Shown here piece by piece: positions 38,020-49,527 of a stretch of 64,000 nucleotides of DNA; the first letter of the stretch is position 1; each line of letters starts with the position of its first letter. A model generated the notes under the pieces. It saw only the letters and a list, made by a program, of their open reading frames with translations. It did not search any database and had not been told where the DNA came from. The stretch is from Onchocerca lupi (Eukaryota; Nematoda; Chromadorea; Rhabditida; Onchocercidae), in NCBI GenBank assembly GCA_028564675.1, contig JAOVVO010000029.1:124001-188000 (forward strand), in the 5' to 3' direction. The position numbers and the translations under genes were made by a program.

Positions 38020-39930
38020 TTAATGTTCATCCACTTCTGCAACAAATCCTGGTTCCACAGAAAGTGTATCCATAATCCTGAAATCATTCTAATTCTTGAT
38101 TTATCAATTGCTACTGCTTCAATTACTTCAAAATAAATATATATCAGCAATAAAAGATTTTCTTTTCTTTTAATGTCAATAGTTATCTAAAATTTCACTG
38201 CATTTCATCATGGTTTAAATGCGTATGAACGACTTTGAAAATTATTAGTGAAAATATAACCTTTGTCTGCCCCAGAGACGAATATACATGGAAGCACCAG
38301 AAACAGCACTCAGTCCAAGAGCCAATGGCAACAGAATTCCTCGACATGCATTGACACCAACTTTCCATCGAAATAAATAATTCAGCCAATTCTTTGTTTT
38401 CCTCAATTTCGGTATTGCATCATGATCTCCTTGAAGTATAGCCTAAACATGACATCAACACTTCTTCTTTGTTAAAAAATATTTTGTTATTGGAAAATTT
38501 GTAATAAATACAGAACATGTGAGAACGAATCCGAAAATACTAGGCAGAATTTCAGAACTTTTGGAAGTATGGAAATAACATACTGCAGCTGCAGTTAAAT
38601 ATGGTGTAGAAATCACCGGCAAACAAATTCCACCTAACAGTGCAGTCGTTATGCTACTCAAAACCAGACATGTATTGCAAAGATCACCATGACTAAAATT
38701 TCGATTTATTAAAGTGTAGAAAAAACAAAAATAAACAAATTATATATATATATATCCTGCATTTGTAGTTGCCTTCTTTATCGAAATAATACAATTTATC
38801 AAAACTCTCCCTTGCAGCAGAATCCTCAGTTTATCCTGTCCTTTGCCTACAGACTTCTGAAGGAACAGTGCTTTCTTATATAAGTTATTGTAGGTCCAAT
38901 TTTCACCTGTATAGATATCTAGAAACAATATTTTCATTAACGCCAAAATACGAAAGGGCAGAACTATAGAGAGCAATCATCCAAGTCAATTTTGGACATT
39001 TCCGTAAACTTTCAGCATACGAATAATTTGCATTTCCGAGAAAAGTATGGGAATTGACACGGATTCCTAAATGTATGTTTAGATTAATGCCAGGAAATCA
39101 TTTTCACTTCTCTAATATATAAAATTCTCATAAGATAATCAAATAAACACGAATGTCATAGTATTAGCAAAAGATTTAATCAACAAATTAAAATGAAAAA
39201 TGTTACTATTTAAGTCATTTCAAATTAATGATCTTGGGAATCGCTTTATATACTTCAGTAAAATTTCAGTAGTTTTAAAATAGTGAAAAAATTCTAATCG
39301 ATAAAAAAGGAATGAATCGAAGCACTAAAGAGTAACAACCAGATGTAACGCATAATTATTTACTTTTATCAATTTGCCAAACTTACAGGACTTTTTGTAT
39401 TTTAGATGCTATTTTTAAGTCAAAAATTTACCAATTACAATACCAGTGATTCCGCAAGCCATAAATGTGGCATGTGCTGGCCAAAAAACAGCCTTCCTTT
39501 CCATCTTAATTGGCCATGCTTTGAAAATTTTTCGCAAATATTTTGCATCACCAGCAAACGATGAAATTACAGGCGAAGTAAAAAATATTGGCGTTGTACT
39601 GCAAATAATTTGCCAATGGTTAATTTACTTTTTACATAAAATCCATAAAATCACTTTTTCACAATTAACATCATTGAGGAAGAACTATTCTGTGAAGTGC
39701 TTTATCTAATTCATATTTCATACGATGTCATACATTTGAAGGAAGAAAAGAGAAATACCGGTCAATATAAAAGACAAAATACGAGTCATTTCCAGTAAGC
39801 ATTTATATTTCTTAAGATATTAAGAAAATTACGACAGAAATATTATTTACCTGATGTCAGATACTGTAATTGGTTCCTTACTATTCAATAAGGAATGTTT
39901 CCATAAATCGACTGGATTTGATACGTTCAT
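38020..39930 (-). CDS. TMEM126-family mitochondrial inner-membrane protein
   Basis: TMEM126 proteins are mitochondrial inner-membrane proteins; human TMEM126A and B help assemble respiratory complex I. Exons in reading order: 39930-39851, 39598-39432, 39066-38907, 38692-38512, 38442-38261 and 38077-38020. Phases 2,1,2,0,2 all join without a stop, giving 275 residues (human about 195-230). The diagnostic block is HGDLCNTC at residues 137-144, followed by SSITTALLGG and PVISTPYL. It aligns with human TGDLDCETC...GLTGLVIGG...PVFLAIP. Hydrophobic segments lie around 115-135, 145-165, 180-196 and 235-255. The residue 197-230 region (KLRKTKNWLNYLFRWK) fits the family's late basic stretch. The N-terminal ~80 residues are longer than in human and not recognisable. 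The ATG at 39930 is the first Met of an open exon; no clear spliced-leader site precedes it. Confidence 0.75.
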
Positions 39931-41145
39931 TGCTATCACGCATCAATGAGTTTTGTAGAAATCTCGTAACTCTTGAAAGCGTTAATAAAGTTTAACAGGT
40001 AAACGCCAGCATTACGCATATCACGTACATCACGTTTCCTCCCATCCTCATAACGGTACTAGAAACCAACTCACCACCGAATATAGAAATAGGTTGAACT
40101 GAGTATTTCAATTCTGGAATTTGGTGTAGAGAATTTTCACTTTCTAAGTTTGTTTATTGTATGAGTTGGTATTGATTTTAAAATGATTGAGCAATGGATG
40201 TAGCAGTAATTTCAGATAATCTTTCATTTTAATGTCACAGCAAACCTTATTTACCCAGCTATTTGTTGTATGTCGATTATTTGTGTGAAAATGTATGTTT
40301 GACAGGTTTGCGATGATTGAAATAGCAGAATTTAGTAAAAAAGGATAATGTAATAAGAAGAGAAAAATTGAAGACTAAGAAAGGAAAGAAGGTAGAAATT
40401 ATAGGATAATTTATCTTTCAGATGATGGTTCATTTTCTTCATTTAATACTATTGTTATAACTAAAGTGCCTGAATAAAGTAAAAGAAGAAAGGTTAACTT
40501 TGTGAATATAACTCTAACAATATGATTAAATAATTTACTAAATATAGAAGATAGTATTGTCTTAATAAAATCATATCATTATATATGATCAATGAAAATT
40601 CCATTGATATGACTATTCATTTCATGAAATTTCATACATTTTAAGCCATAAAAGAACTGTGTTGAAATTATTCATTAAATCGATAAATCATTACAAGCAT
40701 TGAAAGCACATGTGCTTATTATTTTGTTAATGGTTTTTTATTTTTACTGAAATTGATTACTATATGATTTTCTGGATTTATGGTATAATTGATTTAGAAT
40801 TGGTAACTTTAAGTGGCACCATGTACACTTGTTTCGTCGAAGTTCTAAGTCGCTCGTCGGTTTTTCGTTACTCTTTAGTTACGTTTAATTTGTATTCTGT
40901 AATTAAGGTTTTTATTATGTTACCCTCTGATGATGTCCTTTACAACCCTCTGATGATGTCCTTTACATTTAGACACAAATGCATTCTATAAGAATTATTC
41001 TAAATACTAATATATGAATGTATTTGAATGTATTCTAACTATATGCTTAATTCTTGGAAGTAATTGAGACAGTTTTAATGATATGATATATTTTAGAGTT
41101 GGAGACATGATCGTATATCTAATGGCATTACTGTGAGCTAAGAGG
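39931..41145. other. Divergent intergenic region
   Basis: This 1.2-kb region separates the start of TMEM126 (minus) from the start of the membrane-protein gene (plus), so it probably holds both promoters. A 23-base direct duplication with core CCTCTGATGATGTCCTTTAC lies at about 40923-40965. No coding exon is supported. Confidence 0.5.
41090..41096 (+). promoter_or_regulatory. Probable spliced-leader acceptor
   Basis: ATTTTAG lies 49 bases before the proposed start codon at 41146, with no upstream exon found. Between them is a nine-codon upstream ORF (41107-41136) in the same frame, closed by TGA. Confidence 0.35.
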
Positions 41146-44100
41146 ATGCGTTGGTGTTGCTTTCTATTTTGGTGTTGTTACCGTTTCACCCTAGCACTTT
41201 TGGCCCATTTCAACTGGTTTACGTCTATATATGTGAACTGTGTTTATTTTGTTCTATGGAAAAGTTATGATTTATTATGGTTCTGGATGCATCTTATCCT
41301 ATGCATATGTTTTAAACCATTACGAACGAGGAATTATTTGATTGTGTGGTGCAATTTGATCCGTAAACGAAATACACTTTATTCGAATCGCACGTATAAA
41401 GTGAGGTGTTTGATTCAGAATTAATGAATTTTCCGAAAAATTTTCATGCAATAACAGTTACATGTTTTTTTTTTTTTTTTTTTTTTTTTTTATAGTTAGT
41501 CTTAAAACATTTTCGATTTTATTTTCAAAAATTTTCCAAAAGTTCAAATCAATTAATACGGTCAACCAACAAGATTATTTCAGGAAATTTATATGCTTCA
41601 ATATGGAAAATCACAAAAAGCGATGGGAGAACAAAAATCCGATGGAGTTAATGAAGCAGACTTATCCGATGATGAACGAGAAGAGCAACAATCAAATGAT
41701 GATGATCAAGACGATGCTATGAAAATGTTGATGTTTTATATTTTAATCTCTTGAATACTGTTTAAGAAAAGAATCTATTCGCTTTACCATTTAACTGCCT
41801 GAATCATAGGTTAAAAACTGAGACTTTTTCATTATATCGTATCATTGCTCTGAAAATGTGACTCTAAATTATTTTATTGTGACATTAAACCAGAAATGGT
41901 TAAAAAAGGATTAAAAAATGATCACCAAAATTAATTTAATTAAAAAGTAAATTTAGTGAACGAACAAAACTGGAAGAATTAAATTCTGGAAATCTAGAAA
42001 TTAACAATGGCAAAAGTTTGGCCGCAGTAGTGCGCTGTGAAGAAGAACGTGAATGCATGAAACAGATATTCTTAAGTGAACCGATGCCGTCATCTGCAGG
42101 CATGTCGCAACAGTATGATAACAGTGGTCATTTTTTCCTCTTTTTTGTTTCATTTTTAGATTTAATTAGGCAGTTTAGATGTGATTACATCTTGACCTGG
42201 TACAAGTGACGTGGGCGAGATAGTAAATCGATTTGGAATTTTATGTTTCTCTCCACGATACACTTACCATATTGTCACCATTTCCAATTCTTTACCACTT
42301 CTTACTTTCTTTGTCAATTCGAAATTAGTTTTTCTTTTTAAACATTTGGAAAAAAGTTTACAGATGTAAATTTCAAGTCTTCCTTTATCATTCACTGATA
42401 ACTAACATTTAATTGATTTAGAGGTACCAGTACCACCACCTCGTTTGAAGAAAGAGACAGCAAAATCACATGAAAAGCAAAATCCGAAAACTAGTTCGCA
42501 TACATGTATGCGCAGAAGAAGTCAATTTAATATTCGTGATATGATGCTGAAGCCTTTAAAAAGCTGCAAACAGTGCGGGTATTGCGCTACTTGCATGTAA
42601 ACTTTTTATTATTCACTTTTATAGCATACTTAAGAATTTCAGTCTTTTTATTTCCCATATTTTCTGTGCTTTTTCTTTTATTTTTCGATTTTCATTCTTT
42701 TCTGAATTGTTGCATAGATTGGAGCTATTTTAATTCGAATTTTGCATTGAATATTAGACTTAAATACTTTTCATTTATAATTCATCGAATCAAGATTATT
42801 TTTAGAAAAGAAAGAGATTCCTTAGGTGATGCCATGGAAATGGAAAGTGATAGAATAGGTAATGTATCTGACACCGGAAGTCAAATAAAATTGATTGGTC
42901 GAATACGTCGGTATTTGCCACTTGCTCAAGATAGGCGCGACTTACCAGTCATAGAAGGTAACTTGAATTTTGTGTTAGTCTGTTGTTATTTCGACAATTG
43001 ACTTAGTTCGTGGAAACCTCTGAATCCTGTGCGAAATAATCCAGTTATAGAAATTATATCTACCAGATTTCGTCATTCTTTTCTGTTTTTTCCTTCATTT
43101 TCATGATGATACGTTTTTTTTTTTTCTTTTTTTCTTTTTTTTTTTTCTTCAGATGGAATGGACATCCTCACTCCGGATTTCACAAATAAAAGGGATCTTA
43201 CTAATGCGAAAAAAATTTTGTTGCGTCAAAAACGAGATGAAAGAATACTGAGAAAACGACTGCAAGCTCAAAGACGGGCTGAATTAGCCATCATTGCGAA
43301 ATATGAAGCGAAGTAATTTTTTTTTGCTCTTTATTTTTAGATTTGATTACATCATGCTTGACAGATTAAAATTTCGAAATTAACCATCCTTATTTCCTTT
43401 ATTTTCATGCTATGTTTTTGTTCCAGATGGAATGAATGTTCTCACTTTCAATTTTACAAATAGAAGAAATCCAATTAATGCGTCTAACGAAAGCTTCATT
43501 CATTATGTAAATTATTATATTTTCAGGCAAAAAGCTATTTCCAATGCAATTGAACTTCTGTTGCAAATGTTGCAAATGATGACTTCATTTGCGATTCTTG
43601 TTGGTAATATTCGCAAAACATTTATTCCTGCCCACTTTAACTGGGTTAAACATGGTCACAACAATATGGAATTAATGATATTGTGGAGGTCAATTATATC
43701 GATGAATGTTGATCTTCTAGAAATAGAGCTCATTTTTTATTCGATAGCTTGAGTCTTTTTTATTTAAGCATAAAACAAGTCAATTTAGACAGTTAAAGAT
43801 ATGGAAGAATGATTTTACTATTTTGTTTTTTTATTTTTTGTATTTTTGTTTGATGTCGGGTGTGGAAGGTTTGGTAGTTTTTTTTTTTCTGTGTGCTTTT
43901 TTGCAAAGTTATATCTTTTAATAATTTGAGATAGCTTGCTTTTTTTGAGAGAGACACTTTATCATGCCTTGAATGATCATGCATTTCTAATGCTAGTAAT
44001 TTTAAAAACTTCATTTTTTTAAGTTATCTATTTTAAATGAAAACTTTGAATGAATGGCTTATGTTTTTCAACTTTATCATATATTTCAGATGCACAGTAT

Positions 44101-44330
44101 TTCTCGATGTGCTTCTATTTTGGACCAGTGCTATTTGGGCTTATTGTTTGCAGTGGCATTTATGTTGTCGACTTGGTTTGTTGAAATTTTGGTTGTGGGT
44201 ATTATTGCTGGTAATAATTGGAGGTGTCTTTGTATATTATCCAATGTCCTACGTTCAAAATAATTTGGATATAAGCTGGTGTCAGTTTAAGCCTAATAGT
44301 ACTCTTGCTCAGTATCAGCCGAATTGGTAA
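41146..44330 (+). CDS. Multi-pass membrane protein with coiled-coil middle, unrecognised
   Basis: Exons: 41146-41400, 41584-41726, 41957-42126, 42422-42578, 42806-42957, 43153-43312, 43527-43688 and 44090-44330. All seven junction phases (0,2,1,2,1,2,2) agree, giving 479 residues. Two hydrophobic segments lie at about 15-35 and 40-62. Next come a long hydrophilic region with an acidic stretch (DLSDDEREEQQSNDDDQDD), a basic/proline part (EVPVPPPRLKK) and a CKQCGKERD motif near 239-246. A basic helix RQKRDERILRKRLQAQRRAE (about 315-334) reads like a coiled coil. Three hydrophobic segments follow at about 350-372, 402-420 and 432-452, and the end is YQPNW. The domain order suggests an organelle membrane protein with its middle in the cytosol; I do not recognise the family. 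The second exon's donor (GTTGAT) is weak and could be six bases later. An alternative duplicated exon is annotated separately. Confidence 0.8.
43427..43688 (+). CDS. Duplicated alternative exon of the membrane-protein gene
   Basis: A second copy of the beginning of exon 43153-43312 starts at 43427 behind its own TTCCAG acceptor. Original: DGMDILTPDFTNKRDLTNA. Copy: DGMNVLTFNFTNRRNPINA. Spliced from the donor at 42957 (phase 1), the copy reads without a stop through 43526 and into exon 43527-43688 in the correct frame. It could therefore replace exon 43153-43312 and would swap the coiled-coil segment for a shorter one (ASNESFIHYVNYYIFR). Use as a mutually exclusive exon is inferred from frame conservation. 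If the internal acceptor at 43526 is always used instead, the copy is a relic. Confidence 0.5.
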
Positions 44331-47300
44331 CTTCGTTTCATTGCTATTTCCATCAGCTTGAAGTTTCTTTGATTTTCCGATCGTATTTCTAAAATGCTTC
44401 CAAGAGAGTCAATTTTGATTTGTTTCTATTTTCTATCGTTCATCATTTCATTTTATTTTTTATAACTTTCGTTTTTTGATTAGGCGCTTTCATAAATAAC
44501 TGCTTGTTTTTTTAGTATTTTTCACTTTGTTAGTAAATCTTGAATCAACTAATTTTTTCTCTCTAAATTATTTTTAGAATGAAACTTTCTCTTAAATTAT
44601 TTGTTTGAAGTGTATCAATATTTAATGATATTAGACTTCAAAATGTTACAGCACTTCTTCTCAATATGCTAGAAATTTTATTTCCAAGTAAAAATTTATT
44701 TTATTTTTACTTCATTTAATTGGTTGATCTTTATGTAGAATTAATAAGTTGCATAATTTGTACAGGTTATGTACTTGTTTAGAAATAATCTTCTTGGCAA
44801 ATATTAGTTTAGGGACTGCTATGTTTCAGAAAATCAAAACTACCGAATTTTAATTACTGTTTTTAACGTGAAGCCAATTTTCGCAACTTATGGTTTTTAT
44901 CATAATCATATTCATCGATTGTTTTGCTTTTTTTGATTCAAGTTTCAATATCGTGATTCTTTTTTATTTGTTTTTTCGCCACCGGGTATTTCGATTGTTA
45001 ATATGTTTAGAAGCATTTGCTTTAATTTTTTCAAATCTAAAGTTTGGAAGAAAATTTGGAATTTTAAATAAGATGAAATATTTGTATGTAAGATGAAATA
45101 AGATCAAATATTTTTGTATATTGTAATTATCGCTTCAGATTTTATACTGCCCGTTGATAATATTAATACAATTCTTTCACCAACTATAATATCATCATTG
45201 TAATTTTATAGAAAAGCCTCAAGTTGCAAGAAACTTACTACATATATCTGGATTTTTTGTGCGATATTCTAGATTTTTCTTTTTTTTTTTTGAGAACATC
45301 GCAGATATGAAGAATGCATAGTTTATTTATAATTTCCCTGAGCAAATTTTTATAACAGTGCTGAGAAGAAAGATATTTCATTAATGTTGTATAGTGCTAA
45401 AAAAAATCCAAAACTATCATTGTTGGGGTCATAAAATTTTTGGTCTTGCTTCATTATAAATTATATAATGATATTAATTCATTTGCATGATTATTTTACC
45501 TTCAGCTTGTTATGAAAATTGTCCAGAATCTTAACATGCTTTCAGTATGTTCTCGATAATACTAATAATTAATATTCAGTATATTCGTCGTTTGTATAGA
45601 CTGTTTTACTGTAATTAGTAAATTGATAATTTGAACAAAAACATTCACTTATATGACAAATAAACAATTCTTAGAAATCTTTTCAATTGTAAAAAATGTG
45701 ATGCAGATGATAAAGAAAAATATTCTTATCAATGATTGTCATATGGACATTGATGTATTGTTAAGTTAGTGATTCTGACACAGATCATCTCTGAAAAAAT
45801 GTCTGATTTATTGTAATTCCGACAAATTCTTTTTTTGGAGCAAATTTTTCCTTTTCAAATTAGTTGATTTCTTTCTTTATTGCTTGAGAATATTGTAATA
45901 ATCTTAATACAACTCATCCGATTAATTAATTTGATCGCAGTGTTTACAATAAAATATAAAATATTAGTAAAAGAATACTAATTCAACCAATAAGTATAAT
46001 TAGAATAGTTTTTGTTCAATGTTTCATTATAACATATGTTCGTTTCCGTGTTGCTCCTTCAATTGATAACTGTTTTTTTAGTTTTTTTTAGTTGTTAGGA
46101 TGAGAGTGATTTATTTTAGCGATAATTTGTATCGATTGTCTAGCAAAATACCGGCAATATCGAAACTCTATCCATGGGAATCATAAAATAGCTCGAATAA
46201 TATAGTTTCACCAATAAGGGATTTAATAGCTTAATTCGGAATAAGAAGTAATCGGAATGATTTTTGCAATTATTTGTGATTTTATATTATTTAGATAAAA
46301 TTTTAGTTAATTTTTCTTTTAGTTGTGATTATTTAAAGTAATTTTTCCGTAGAGAGAGCCGCCATTATTAAATTAAAAATTCAAAAAAAAAAAAAGAAAA
46401 TACAGAAATTGAGAACTGAGTAATTAACGTGATTCGGGCATTATCTGGGAGAACGCAGTATTTTATTATTCAAATCAAAAGAATTTGAAATTTTGAAATT
46501 TTAGCTTTACTATAAGTTTTGTCTTTTCTAAGCTAAATCAAAATAAGCTTGCAGTAATAATTTAAATCTACGAAAAAGCGGGTTATCTATAATAATGAAT
46601 AACAAAATTTTTATCCTGAGGTCGTATATGAATTAATTACTACCAAAACATATCGCAATTATCTCCATTACCATTTTGAGTGATAAAATTGCGATAAATT
46701 TGTAGATTTTACGATATTCGTGCTAATTAGATATATCAGATACAAATGCAACTCAAATCACCTTGATATTTTATCATCAAACTTTTATAATTCCAATCGA
46801 ATTCCAGAAGAATGAATCATTTCTTGAAATATGTAGCTTGATGGAAAAAAAAAAAGTGCCTTTTTGAGATATAAAATATAACTTAAAAGCTTCTGAGATG
46901 AGAAAAAATTTTTGAATTTGAGAGTAAATAATCAAAAATATATTTTCAATTAATTTCTTATTTTCTATTGATTTTATTAGCAAAACTGATTGTCATTATC
47001 ATTTCGAGAAAGCGATACATCATTTTAAAAAAAAAATTTATTTCAAAAAATGATAATTATATGCATTTTTGGAAAAAAATGATAATTCCAATTATTATCA
47101 ATAATTTTTCTTTTCATAAAGCTTAATTACGGAATCGGACTCCAGATTTGCATAGTATCTGAATTAAAATTAAACTTTCAATATGCTTCATAAATATGCT
47201 TCATAAATTGAAATTAATTTTGAATAGCAAAATTATTTATCATCTTCAGATAATGCCAATTAGTGAAAGCATTGAAATGAATATAAAAAAAAAAACTTGA

Positions 47301-47546
47301 TGAAAGAAATTCTCAAATTCTGAGTATTATAATGAGAATGAAATAAAGTTTTTTTTCTTTTTTTTTTTTTTTTTTTTTGCAAATTTCTGCCAATAATAGT
47401 TTAGTAAAACATAATTCGATATATTATAAAATAAATCAAGAAAATTATACAAAATATAACTACATTCTCGTATATTAAACAAGCAATCTATTTCTTCTCT
47501 TCATATCGATTGATCCTCCCAAAAAAAAAAAAAAAAAATCAATAAT
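44331..47546. other. Convergent intergenic region
   Basis: Between the 3' ends of the membrane-protein gene and the small secreted-protein gene. AT-rich with no supported exon, tRNA or repeat family. A (T)n run lies at 47349-47379. Short frames such as 44890-45096 and 46777-46983 have no coding character. Confidence 0.5.
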
Positions 47547-48544
47547 TTAATGAGCGCAACTGCCCTCTGTACATAGGATAGCAAAAGCATTCTCCATTCG
47601 TGGTACCATATCATCATGAACAGATATTCCAAAAGAGCCAATACCTTCAATTTTTGCCTTACTTTCTTTCGCTGGAATCCATCTTTTTCCTTTTTTCTTC
47701 CATGTTTTAATGATCCAGTGCTTTCGATTACAATTTTCACCTTTGACCTTAATACTTTAAATATAGCTTCATATTTATAGCAAAGAATTCTAATCTTTCG
47801 AAAAAGTCCCAGAATTTTTGAATCAATTAATTATAATATTTTGTCCAATAAACATAAATTGGAGAAGTAATTATTTCATTATAAAATAAGCTCAAAAAAT
47901 TGATTCTTTTATGATCATTAATAATCAACTGTATGATTAAAAAATTTTTCAAACATTACATATGAATTTAAGTGCAAAAATTCACAAAAATTGATAAAAA
48001 TATTTTAAAAAATTTGCAATTTCTATCAAAAAAATCATTACTGTACGCTTTGCTTAAATTAAATTAAATAATATTTTTAAAAATCAGTAACTATTACAAA
48101 GCAATTTTTGAACATAAAAATAATTGCCATTTATGATGACAGTATTGATACTTTTCTAAAAAAGCAAAAATTATGAAAAAAATATGACTTCAAGTTGAAA
48201 CAAGTTTTGCCTCCTAACTTTTCATTTTCTATCTTTTGTTTTTGATTCAATAACAGAGAGGTTAAATCCTCTAGCTTCATTATCACATCATTGGTGCTAA
48301 AAACTGAAAATAAAAGTATAAATGAATAAATTAAGGGAAAAAATTAAAAACAAACCGTAACGGTACGAGCGTCATCCATATTATTGAATGTCATTCGTTC
48401 GGTTTTCATTTTGATTGCTGGCACATAAATTTGCATTCGAAATGGATGATCTGTTTTCGATCGCATTTTAATTTTAATTTTACATGCTGTTATTAATAGA
48501 GAATAACTAATCAATATTATCAGAATTATCCATGAGTTCCACAT
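47547..48544 (-). CDS. Small predicted secreted protein, splice model incomplete
   Basis: The gene starts at ATG 48544, one base after a TTTACAG acceptor, which suggests trans-splicing. The first exon encodes a signal peptide (MWNSWIILIILISYSLLITA), then KIKIKMRSKTDHPFRMQIYV and MKTERMTFNNMDDA. The last exon, ending at TAA 47547-47549 and beginning near 47757, encodes KVKGENCNRKHWIIKTW, KGKRWIPAKESKAKIEGIGS, FGISVHDDMVPRMENAF and AILCTEGSCAH. A middle exon starting at about 48294 gives STNDVIMKLEDLTSL. Joining at weak donors (GTACCG near 48366; GTTATT near 48253) makes one protein of about 145 residues. The stronger donor ACG/GTTTGT at 48351 would instead end after FLAPMM. Two cysteines near the C-terminus and one after KGEN could form disulphides. 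No family was recognised. Confidence 0.5.
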
Positions 48545-48545
48545 C

Positions 48546-48552
48546 CTGTAAA
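48546..48552 (-). promoter_or_regulatory. Probable spliced-leader acceptor of the secreted-protein gene
   Basis: TTTACAG on the minus strand ends one base before the ATG at 48544. Such a short leader is typical of trans-spliced nematode mRNAs. No leader can be seen in genomic sequence, so this is an inference. Confidence 0.5.
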
Positions 48553-49527
48553 TTTATTTTTGTTAAAATATCCATTTCTCATAACATTAAAATTGAATGG
48601 TCCGATAAATTATATAATTGCGATTATAGCCTGTAATTAGATTTATATCCTGTAATTACGATTATATTACAAAACGTTAAATTTAATTTTTCTTAAATAT
48701 GGAATTAGCTAAATGAATTAATCGCTTATCGCGTAATTTTCCAATGCCATAAGAATACGATTATAGATAAATTTAAATAAATAAGAAATAAATTTTTATC
48801 AAATTTTTGATTCCAATATTACAAGTATTCAAATAGACAGATAAATTCTTATAATATAAAAATCGAAAAATTAAATAATTGGAGAAATTTGATTATGATT
48901 TTAAATTAATTTTCAAAATATACATTCCATATGGTATTAAAATTAAAAGACCAAAAAAAAAAAAAATGCTTGGAATATTAAATTAATTTTTCAAACTATT
49001 CATTTCTTATCTTTACATTTTTTTTTTCTTTTTTTTTTTACATCTTCGTGTTCAATTACTATCTTTTAGCAAAGAATAATTCAACCAAACCGCAGTATCT
49101 AATTCAGAATATCAAAAAACTAATTTTCTTATTCGAAGTAGTAAAAAGGAAAAGCACGAAGAATAATAATATTTCAGCTCAAAGTTACATAAGAAAGAAA
49201 AACAGTTATTTTTTAAATAATGCTGGATAAACAGACCATTGTTTATCATTCTCCTGTAATTGACCTATGATATGAATCCATTTAAAGAGCATCAGTAACC
49301 CCAATTTAGAATGATTTCTCCGATGTCAACATTTACATTTAAATTCTCTAAAAATTAGGTTACATCAACAAAATTTGTCAAAAATTATTTGTGTGACAAA
49401 TTTAAAAAAAAAGAAATAGAAAAACTTTAAAAATAAAGACAGTTTGATACTGTAATCCTAGTAAATTTGATCTCTAAAAATATCGCCTAGATTTCTTTCA
49501 TTTAACCTGATTAAAAACTTCTCAGAA

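Noticed and set aside
39446..39709. Plus-strand 87-codon frame
   Set aside because: It is antisense to TMEM126 exon 2, whose minus-strand reading joins in phase with its neighbours.
47501..47740. Minus-strand frame giving KIVIESTGSLKHGRKK
   Set aside because: The neighbouring frame (KGENCNRKHWIIKTW...) has a more protein-like composition, a stop in a sensible place and a signal-peptide exon upstream.
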